Positions 54,716 to 64,000 of a stretch of 64,000 bases of DNA are shown here, piece after piece (position 1 is the first letter of the stretch; every line of letters begins with the position of its first letter). The notes under the pieces were generated by a model that saw only the letters and a program-made list of their open reading frames with translations, ran no database searches and was not told where the DNA came from. Origin of the DNA: Anniella stebbinsi (Eukaryota; Chordata; Lepidosauria; Squamata; Anniellidae); assembly GCA_029215795.1 (NCBI GenBank), contig JARDYH010000001.1:295870654-295934653 (forward strand), read 5' to 3'. Both the position numbers and the translations under genes were made by a program.

Positions 54716-57084
54716 GAATTGTATCTATTCATGAAACAACATTTGAGGTGTTCATGTTATGGTACTGAAACCTTGTTCTATATGTTCTCCACAAACTTTC
54801 TTGGTCCATCTCTTAGTCTTCCAGCAAGCTACTATTTAATACTTGACAATACTCTGCCCATAAAGCTTTACGGATGGGTTCTTTAAGATCTTCTCCCCAT
54901 CTCATCAACCTTAGTCATCTCCTTCACTACTGGCTAGTGTACCAGCCAACATTAACAGCAACAGTTGCCCCACATCCCAATCCAAAGCTGAAGCCATTGT
55001 CTAGGCCAGTAGTGGGCAGGTCTGAAAAGTTGAAAGATGGTTTCTGGAATCTAATTTCTCAAGCATAAAAATACGCTGCTTTACATTGCACCTGGACTAG
55101 TAAGCCATTTAACATACTCTTAACTCTGGATTCTTCAGACTGGTCAACACTTTAGCCAACACTTTGTCCATTACTGGCATGCTCCATTATGTCAGGAAAA
55201 TGAAAGGACTAGACTTGGTCATGATTGCCTTTGTTATGGCTTTGATTGCTATGAATTTCTTTGCCAACTTACTTCTAGTACGCATAAATCTATGGCATGT
55301 TTGTCCTAGCTCACATCGCCATAATTCATGAAATAACAAGATACACTTCCTCGTGTCTTTGTGCGGTCCCATACAAGGATTCTGCACTGGAGATAACAAA
55401 CCTCAGAACACTCTAGCCAGGGAGCTCGGGCTCCTACCCACTCCCCTTGATGGAGCTCTTTCAAGTTACTGTGCATGCAAGAGATGGGGCAAGCACCACA
55501 CTCACTTTTCTTCTGACTGCCATGAGAGCAGCATGGAGATATTTCTCAGTAAGTTTTCCCACAATCACATAGTAGGTTGTTTGTTTGTTTGTTGAGTTTA
55601 GGGACCACTTTTCTCTTTCATTCTATTCTATTCTCCTCTCCCCCTTCCCCTGGTCCATTTTCTGCTGGCATTTTTCATTTGGGCAATTAGTTTCTTTAGA
55701 CTTCACCATACACCTATGGCACAACAGCTTTCCTTTAAGAAATGCTACAGTTGCAGAAGCAAGATACCCACTGCTAGATGGCCACAATTAATGCTTGATA
55801 TATCTGGCTGAGCAACATTGCCTTGTGTTTTGCTCCCACTTACCAAACTGACCCTAAGTAATACATCTCCCAGATTTCAGGTTGTACTGTGAGAGAGAGC
55901 CTTGCTGGTGACAGAGTGAAGCCACAATTGAATGTAAATAAAGTGGCAACAGCATGTAGCTGTTGATACCCGCTTTGTTATGAATGCTGACATCTGTTCA
56001 ATTTTGGTACCACCAATTCCAAGATGGACAGAGCCACATTGAGGTGTCTACTGCACTTCTCCCCTACTAAATTCTGCTCCACCAGCCACAGAACTGACAT
56101 CTGTACCACTGCTGGCAGACCTCAGTGTCCCATGTTTCTGAATCAAGCATGTGAAAGATTTCTCCAAGGAGCAAAGGTCCAAAGAAGCACCCAAAGAGGA
56201 ACTGAAATGGAAGTAGAAAAAGAATAAACATACTAGCTTGTGTCATTCCTCTGATATTGTGTAGATATGTGCCACTCCCTGAGACCAGTAGGGTGTCTTT
56301 TTGCTATGCCTCCCATTGTAAGACACTTCTTTGTCTATTACAACATCCACCTCAGTTATCATCCCACAATCGTCTCTACTGGTGTTAGGAATGAAAGGGG
56401 AACCTGTTCTAGATAGGCTTTACACATATTGACCATCCTGAAGACATCTTTCCTTCACTCTACACACATCGCATTATAGTAGTCACTAGTGCATGGTTAA
56501 TTGGGATGAGGTCTGTTCTCTCCAGATATAGGATCAGCTGGAGTACCAGCTTAAGCTGATAAATGCAGTCCTGGACACTGCAGCCACCTGGGCTTCCCCA
56601 GTTAGCTCAGAGTCCAGGAAGACTCCTAGGATGCACTTGGTCTGCATCCTAGGTATTGACATGATTAAGAGGGCAGTTTCAATCACTAGGATGTTCCTCT
56701 GGTCTCTTCTTTGAGATGGCATGGTCAACCCTACTGCTCCTCCAATGAAACCCTGCTGGCCATTGTGTTGGTTTTTCTGAAGGAGCCAATCACTTCCACT
56801 TGAGTGGATATTCCATTTATAGCATCAGGTCCAGTCAGGGATCTCTCTGTTTTTCCATTTCCCTTTTTTACTTGCTCCGGGAACCCCACATAGACCCTAT
56901 TGCTGCCACTTCTGCTGCTTATATTACTTTAAATATTCAGAATGTTCTGCAATTTACCAACTGTCGCTACTCAGGCTGTGTTACACTTACATTAGCTGGC
57001 TCCTGTTTTGACTGCCTCTTTTATTAATTTTTGATACGTATTTTATCCTTTATGTTTTTATTTTCAAACATAAATAAATAAGTT
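54716..57084. other. Intergenic, nothing recognised
   Basis: No gene or named repeat. Open frames of 60-80 codons only. A stretch at about 56534-56730 (minus) recalls LINE RT wording (CILGVFLDSELTGEAQVAAV) and may be an old L2-like fragment. Confidence 0.5.
56530..56730 (-). mobile_element. Possible L2-like RT fragment
   Basis: The minus frame has LGVFLDSELTGEAQVAAVSR, close in wording to [19 protein letters not shown] in the LINE at 38.4 kb. Short and 3' incomplete. Confidence 0.6.
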
Positions 57085-57087
57085 GTT

Positions 57088-57175
57088 AATTAATTAATTA
57101 ATTAATTTTATGTCTAACCCACCTAATAGCTGAAGCTCTCTGGGAGGTTCATAAAATTAAATATTTTATCCTGCT
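57088..57175 (-). mobile_element. L2-like LINE 3' tail
   Basis: Minus strand: TGAACCTCCCAGAGAGCTTC, then AGCTATTAGGTGGGTTAGAC, ending in a (TTAA)n run. Confidence 0.7.
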
Positions 57176-58600
57176 CTTCCTCTATTCTCTGGTGCTGTCA
57201 CCGCACTGCAGGCAACACATTTAGTACAAGCAGTCTCAGCATCATCCTTTTCCTAATTTTTAGCCTGATCATAATAGACCAAACCCCATGCTATTCTATC
57301 TCCTGTTTCGCCTACTAGCAGAGGCGAACTGGACTCCCCCCGTCCCTGCCGGCAAGAACACTGGCCTGCGATGGTGGCCTAAGTGGGAGAGCTGCGCCGC
57401 CCATGCAGTGATGCACAATTGCACAGTTGCACAGCAGGGCATGGCAGGGGCTGCTCCTTCAGATGCTCCTTCAGATTGACTCATGGCGCCAATGTGCCAT
57501 CATCAAGATAGCACCCTAGTAGGGCTTCAGAGAGGATTTCTGCAGGCCAGATGGGGAACCACTGTGGGCTAAATTAGGCACATGGGTGGAGTCCCCATCC
57601 CCGAACTAAGCCAATGCCAGATGAATGTGTTCCTGTAGCAAGGACAATAGAGTCTGTTCCACCATATTTAATCCCTAACGGTACAGGAGCAAAGCAAACA
57701 TTATACCCACTAAGGGAAATCTCAAAAATGGTATTTCCAGTCTGGAATCTCCCCATTGTTCTTGTAATGCTTTGGTTTTCAAGGGGTACAGGAAACTATA
57801 CCATATGTGACCAGAAGGCACAGTCCCCTCCGTCATGCCCAAGGATCCCACCCTCATCATCCCATGGCTAACTGGTGGTGCCAGATCCTCCCTCTCATCC
57901 TTCTGCTCCTCCACCCTATAAACGCCTGCAGAGAGAGGGGGGGGAGAGGGAGAGAGGGAGGGGGAGAGCGGGAGAAGGAAGCTGTAGTGCAACAGATGGA
58001 GGAATTGGAGGTGTTAGCAGTGCAGGATGGGCCATGCTGGGCCATTGGCATCTATTTGCTTGGGCTTGGCTCATCATGGGGCTTTTTAGACCTTACTTGA
58101 ATTAACGTTATTGAAAATTCACTATTACATTGGTACTGTGTTCTGCACATGGTGGAATCTAGTTGATATTCATCTCTTGGAACTGCAGTTTGATCATTTA
58201 TATTCAGAACTGATATTTTATACTTGATTTAGTAGAACAAAACTGGTTTGAAATTAAATTGGCATCTCATCATTGGTTTTTAGTGGTTAGAATAAAAGAA
58301 GTAACAGGTGTGTTGCATAATCCTGATTTCACCCTTCTCTCAGGCTGACTCAGAGTATCCCGTTCAGTTCCAAAAAAATAAGAGGATTTCATTTATTCAG
58401 AAGTCAGAAATGAAGACTCCCTTTTTTTATTAAAGTTGTATTTTTGCTTCTTTTACATCCAATGGGTTGCATCCAATATTGGTCTGACCTAAATGCCATT
58501 CGTTTGAATGGGCCTATCATGGATATAACCCATTAGAATGAAGACAGGGTATAAAGCATAAATCTTTACAATGCATAAGCAAATAATTAATAAATAAATG
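57176..58600. other. Intergenic, GA-rich tract and unclassified sequence
   Basis: A purine-rich G/GA tract at about 57932-57982 produces spurious Arg/Glu-rich frames. A diverged repeat at about 58255-58345 matches 59678-59770. Confidence 0.5.
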
Positions 58601-59399
58601 AGTTTCATTCAATTATAGCTTGATTTTACTGAAAGAGTTACCTTTATAGGAAAAACTGACCATGCAAGAACAAAGCAGGAAAATTACCATGTATTAAAAT
58701 TCTTAATGTGAAAATGAATTATAGAAGCTCAGCCAAACTTTTAAATAAGTCTGGCCCTTGTTTAAAACCGTACATATAGGTCCATGTCAATAAAATTGTA
58801 TATTTTATCTTGCAGATAAAAGATATACTGGAAATGCCGTTGCAGTTCTTTTTCTATTAATGTCAATCTTTCACTAAGCCATAGGCAAAGGCAGCCTTCC
58901 GTTACTTTTACGTTAGGAGTGGGGAACTTCTCTGGAAACTGTTTACCATGATCAAATTGTATATGTGGCTGCATTTGCTTATTTAAAAAAAATAGTAAGC
59001 TGGGACCTAAAAAAAAGTGTGTCTGTACCTAAATTTGAAAAAAAAAATCCCGTTAAAGAACAATGTAGGCATGTGTTTTTAAACTACTGTTCGAGCAGTC
59101 TGGTCAGGGCTGTGTGACACAGTATACAGTGTTTTGTCATCCAAGGAATGTCTTTGATCAAGCGTTTGTGCAAGAAGGGGGGGAAGCCATGAAACCCTAA
59201 TCCGTTCCCACAGTCCAGTAAACGTGAGCTGGACAAACACTGGACAATAGCAGTAAAGCTTGCTGTTGGAACAATAGCAGCAACTAAAAACATTTAAGAG
59301 CTGCTGACTCCCAGTTCCTACATTCAAGAAAGATTCCATGCAATATTGATTAGTCCCTGAATTCTGAGGGCCCCCCTGAAGATTAGAAACTTCAATTAT

Positions 59400-59650
59400 A
59401 CCTCCAGAGTCTTTAAACCTTAAAGACCAGACGACCTCCTCATCTACCATTTGCACAAAATGTGGAATGATCACGTTCATTGCTGCTCTTCATTATGGTC
59501 AGGAGCATAAACAAATGCTTTCTTTAAAGATAGTGCTTGTTTATGCTCCTAAACATAATGAAGCAACAACAAATGCGGCCATACCCCATGTTGTACAATA
59601 CTAGATGAGGAGGTTGACTAGGCATCATCCAGTCTTTGTGCTAATGATGT
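59400..59650. repeat. Head-to-head inverted repeat of unknown family
   Basis: A symmetric core at 59491-59560 (29 of 35 positions pair; centre TCTTTAAAGA at 59521-59530) continues as a looser inverted repeat to both sides: AGATGAGGAGGTCGTCTGG on the minus strand and AGATGAGGAGGTTGACTAGG on the plus strand. See findings. Confidence 0.75.
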
Positions 59651-60186
59651 TCCTAAAAATAGGCAGACCCATTTGAATTTGGTGTCTCATCATTGGTATT
59701 TTATATTCAGTTTCAAAAAATTAACATGGGCGCCACATAACCCCTCATTTCACCCTTCTTTCACTCTCTGCTATGAAGTCCTTGAGCCCCATACAAAGCA
59801 CTATGACTACATACTGTTCAGCTGAAAATGAGTTTTCAGCCTTTTCAAGACAAAATATCTAGATTCTGTGCACAAAACACATTCAAACATGCTTTATATT
59901 TAGGACACATGAAACATGACAGAACGTGTTTGGGGAAGTTAAAGAAATGCTGTTAAGGGGAAAGCAAGTAAAAAAATAACCCTGCTTTATCTGGGTTTCC
60001 GACCTCTGGAGCTCAACTTACAAAGGTCTAACTGGCAGCCAGGCATGAGGGGATGTTAGGGGTGGGGTTTGCACCTACATGTACTGTGTCTCACTTTTGC
60101 CCTACACATGAGCAGCCAACACATGCATAGAGCTAAAGTACATCTACAACTGGGATTTCTGGCAATGAAATGTTGTGGACTACTTC

Positions 60187-60506
60187 TATGGTGACCAGAT
60201 AAAATCCAGGTCAGGGCTCATGTAACTTTAACAGTTGTAGAGAAAAGGGAATTTCAGCCAGTGTCATTTGTATGCAATTAGTTCCTGGTGAAATTCCCTC
60301 TTCATCACAAAGTTAAAGTTGCAGGGGGCCTGCCTTCTTTTGTATATGGTCACTCTAGTATAGTGCCTGCACCTTTAACTGTTGTGATGAAGAGGGAGTA
60401 TCACCAGGAACTAATTGCATACAAATGACCCTGGCTGAAATTCTCTTTTCTCTACAACTGTTAAAGTTACATGAGCCCTGACCTGGATTTTATCTGGTCA
60501 GCCTAG
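60187..60506. mobile_element. Palindromic MITE with target duplication
   Basis: The arms GGTGACCAGATAAAATCCAG, GTCAGGGCTCATGTAACTTT, AACAGTTGTAGAGAAAAGGG and CAATTAGTTCCTGGTGAAAT are mirrored on the right side, meeting near 60345. Flanked by CTACTTC at 60180-60186 and 60507-60513. 320 bp; probably hAT-derived and non-autonomous. Confidence 0.85.
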
Positions 60507-61412
60507 CTACTTCATAGTTGCCTTGAGATGGGATTTTCTTCTGATGATCATTTTAGTATTTGCATTTTATACTGTGTTGGCATATGTATTGGTTTTATAT
60601 TGTTGGTTGTTAGTATGAAGATTTTTGGGGGGTATTTTTGTGTTATTACTACCTTTCGTATGATGCTGGAGAAATGTATTTATGAGACATTTTCTCAATT
60701 AAATAAATAACCTCGGATACCCCAAGTAGTCAGCTGATGACCTTTAGCACTGTTTGTGTGCTCGTCATAACTTCATAGGACTTTTCTAAACAGGAAGTTG
60801 TCATTTACGAAGAGTTCCTCAGCATCACTTCACAGAGGTGGTTGAGTTTACAATGGATAAGATTGTATTCATTGACATGTAATACTGCATACTGGGGAAA
60901 GGTAGGTGTATGTGTGTAAAGCTGGTAAAGTAGGGGCTTACTTAGGGCCATCTAATGAGTTTGCATCAGAGATTTGCTAGTCTTGACATAATTCCTTCTC
61001 TTTACCTCCTACTCTTCACCAGCTTTCTGTTACTTTGCTAACAATTGGATCTCTTTCCCCAGCCTTTTCATTTTATTCATCCTCTACCATCCTTTTTAGT
61101 CTCTTTCACATGTGGTCATCGCCCCTTCTAGCCAAGTGTCCAAACCATCCAAAATTTTATCTATTACCAGTGCATTTGGACTGAAGCAATAATTCCTTCT
61201 CAATTTTCTACTTTCAATATTGGATTCCCATGGCCTACATAAACACAATATCATAGTTACTATTGCCAATTTAATCACATCTTTCTTTCTGGTTGCATAA
61301 CCTTTCAACACAGATGACATAATGGGCTATACCCCTTATTCTACACAGCTTTCAAAACTTAAGCACACACTTCCTATCATGTAACATGTCAGATAATTGC
61401 CTCTAGTTAAGC

Positions 61413-61553
61413 CAGCATTCTTCAATATAGTGCCTTTTGGATGGTTTGGACTATAACTCCCAGCATTCTTAGTCATTAGCCATGCTGGCTAGGGCTGATG
61501 AGAGTCGAAGTCCAAAATATCTGGAGGGCACCAGGTTGGGGAGGGCACCTGCT
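61413..61553. mobile_element. Fold-back MITE, GCCCTCCAGATGT family
   Basis: GGTTTGGACTATAACTCCCA, TTAGCCATGCTGGCTAGGGC, then AAAATATCTGGAGGGCACCA and GGTTGGGGAGGGCACC. Confidence 0.8.
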
Positions 61554-63100
61554 TTAAACCATTCCACATCTTTCATATAGCTTACAAATTATTTATATTG
61601 TATTCTCTATATTATCTTTATGTGCTCCTGCTCCTAGTCCTGGATATCATCTGTAATTAACAAGTTATGTTGGCCATTTATTTGAGTTGCTGCATTCAGT
61701 GTCTGATGAATGGAGTCAAGTTAAGGGGTGTTCACATGGACACTTCTCACATATCTAAGGGGGAAGCAAGGTTATTCCAGGCAACATGCCTCCTGCCACC
61801 AACACGCACCCATCCAGGCTCCCACTGTTGGCCTCCCACTTACTGGGAAAGAACCTCGAACAAGGGGTTCTAGAACAACTGGTGTGGAATTTCGACTTAC
61901 CTTCTCAAGTAGCAGTAAAGTCAATATCCTTATTTTTACTTCCTGTTATTAATAAAACAAAATAAAGATTTCCTTGCTACCTGCCTAGACAAGGATGTTT
62001 TATATGTGTGTTATTTTGTTCAAGCACAGAGAACAGGCCTTAGAAAGAACTAGCCGATTGCTCACTAACAGCACAATCCTAGGAACAGTTACCTGGGAGT
62101 AAGCCCTATTGAACACAGACTTATTTCTGAGAAATCATGCACAGGTCTGCACAGATAGTGAACAATTGGGGAGGTAGTACATTTCCTCACCTGTTTCATC
62201 TTGGTCAATCCCCTAAAGGCTGCCACATCCTCAGAAGAGAAAGACTATTATATTTAAATATATACTGGACTGTATTTTTAAAAGCGTTGTATACTACTTT
62301 GAGGGCTCTATTTTTGTGAAATTTGGTGTCACCATTGACTGACTGAATTGAACGACATCAATACACGTATAGAGCACATGGTGTTATGCTTGTAGTCAAA
62401 CCAACAACCAACCCTAGTGCCATTAACTACCACCTTTAAAAAAAAATCAGAACAAAAACACTTCCAAACTTCAAGAAATGCTGCCCTGACTTTTTTTGTA
62501 ATAACCAAAATAGCTAATTGGCAGAATGGATCATAGACGGGAAAACATAAAAGGCAGCATATGCTACCTACGATCAAAGCGCAAGGGTCACTTTTGTCTG
62601 TGTCAAACATCAGTGCAAGGTCTTATACAAGGGAGACATTTTCATATATATTTTAATAGTCTGGGTTGGGTTACTCCTAAGTGTAGAGTCTTTGATATAA
62701 TTAAATCTTTACCTTAAAAGCTACCGCCTGGAAAAAGACACTCCACACTTGGCATTGTGTATATTTAATTTGGTAGCACTGAGAACAATAGGTGTAGACA
62801 TAAAAGAGTTTATGGATCTTAAATTTCAGAAAACCTTGCAAATTGAGATTAATCTAATCTCTTTTGTGTAAATCAAATCCCATATAAAGGAATCGACACC
62901 TTTTCTATGCAAGTGTATAATATTTGGGTGCAGGTGGATTTGTAGCTAATTTATCTTCATTCCTCCAAAAGTAGGCACCATCCAGCTGGACTGAAATGAA
63001 TGCAGCAATTTATTTATTTTTACATAAACAAGCATTGGTTCTTAACAATGTAAGCTAACTTTAGAAGCAGAGGTTTGGTGATCTCGCGTAATTTGACTAG
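61554..63100. other. Intergenic, nothing recognised
   Basis: Only a short relic at about 62070-62150 (ACCTGGGAGTAAGCCCTATT GAAC). The open frame at 62610-62329 (minus, 93 codons) has no recognisable domain. Confidence 0.5.
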
Positions 63101-63114
63101 AAAATAGGGACACA

Positions 63115-63293
63115 GAAAGTTGGCTTATATTAATTCAGACCATTGGTCTGTTTAGCCCCATGTTGTCAACACTGACTGGCAGCAGCTCTCCAGGTTTTCA
63201 GGCAGGGATTTTTCCAGCCCTGCTTGGAGATGCTGGGGATTGAAGCTGGAACCCTCTGCATATGAAGTAGGTGTTCTGCCACTGACCTATATA
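63115..63293 (-). mobile_element. tRNA-derived SINE, near complete
   Basis: On the minus strand the head reads TAGGTCAGTGGCAGAACACC (A-box like), then AGGGTTCCAGCTTCAATCCC (B box), then the body CTGGAGAGCTGCTGCCAGTC and GACCAATGGTCTGAATTAAT. A tRNA-derived retroposon, not a functional tRNA gene: it is long and has no cloverleaf 3' half. Confidence 0.75.
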
Positions 63294-64000
63294 TACTCTT
63301 CAAAGGCATCCAAGCTGCAAATGATTGTGTTCCATCCAACATTATGAACCAACATCTATCTACACAGTAAGAGCTCCCCTCTCTTTCGGATCAGATCTGG
63401 AGCGGTGCACAGGGGGATGGGGGAATCCAATTCACCGGCAGTTAGACTCAGTTGCATAAAACACGATCTGCGCATTGATTAATTCTACAACTTCAACCAC
63501 AATATTGATTTTAAACTGATATCCTCCCTCCTCCTCTTATAATAGTCTTCACAGAATAAGGCGTGCCTCTAGGGAACGGGTGGATTGCCAGGAAAAAGGA
63601 TACAATCCCTTCCAGGCTTTCCCACTGTTGAGTTCCAACCTACTGTCTTTCTTCCCCTATTCAATGCAATACAAGTTGACAAGGAGGCAGAGAAGTCCTG
63701 GTATCACCCAATTCTTAAAAAACACACAAAGGAACTATACTACTATTAAGGAACAGTTCAGTGTTAAGATTACTTTATTATACCAAATAGGCATTGGTTT
63801 GTGTGCGTATTTCGGATTATAAGAACTGAAGTTATTTAAGCAAGGCACATTTTATTTTTTATTCTTTGACCTTTCAAAAGTGCCTAAAATATTCCTAAGG
63901 GCTGTATGTATATTAAAAGATAAGACAGTCCCATCCCATAGGCTTAGAATCTAAAAGACATGATACAAATGGGAAAGGGAATGGAGAGGGGAAGAGAAAA
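63294..64000. other. Right-edge intergenic sequence
   Basis: No gene and no recognised repeat to the window end. Confidence 0.5.

Noticed and set aside
57614..58105. Several frames of 76-105 codons on both strands
   Set aside because: All depend on the GA-rich tract near 57.93-57.98 kb.
63115..63293. Possible functional tRNA gene
   Set aside because: A- and B-box-like words are present, but the element is about 180 bases with a SINE body and no tRNA 3' half.

Overview
The window is animal nuclear DNA from a lizard-like squamate reptile. Three things point there. The one protein-coding gene is a vertebrate D-type cyclin with sauropsid-looking residues. The surrounding DNA is full of squamate-type repeats: tRNA-derived SINEs of the Sauria type, CR1 and L2-like LINE 3' ends, and many short fold-back DNA elements. 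Introns and spacers are long, AT-rich and low in coding content. I cannot name the species.

The gene is CCND1 (cyclin D1) on the + strand. Five coding exons (24422-24619, 26200-26415, 27398-27557, 34229-34377, 47681-47836) join in frame into a 292-residue protein, with GT..AG at every junction. Upstream is a conserved core promoter (octamer about 24049, TCF/LEF motif 24187, CRE-like motif 24209). Downstream is a 3' UTR of about 3.3 kb ending near a poly(A) signal at 51143. The introns are about 1.6, 1.0, 6.7 and 13.3 kb; most intronic transposon debris is in introns 3 and 4.

Layout. 1-18.3 kb is an intergenic repeat field with nested insertions, including a Sauria SINE split by a DNA element, a CR1 split by a palindromic element, and another SINE split by two fold-back copies. 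18.3-24.2 kb is a CpG-richer, transposon-poor upstream flank holding two adjacent perfect palindromes and simple repeats. 24.2-51.2 kb is CCND1. 51.2-64 kb is a downstream intergenic field of MITEs, LINE tails, a tandem duplication and an unexplained head-to-head inverted repeat near 59.5 kb. No second gene was found; LTO1/ORAOV1, the next gene downstream in other vertebrates, is not visible.

I saw no operons, CRISPR arrays, functional tRNA or rRNA genes, and no novel biological system. The most useful observations are cyclin D1 sequence differences (no RxxL box at residues 29-32, reduced acidic tail), a competing splice donor in exon 1, conserved promoter motifs and microRNA-type sites, and transposon insertions that can be ordered in time from their target-site duplications.
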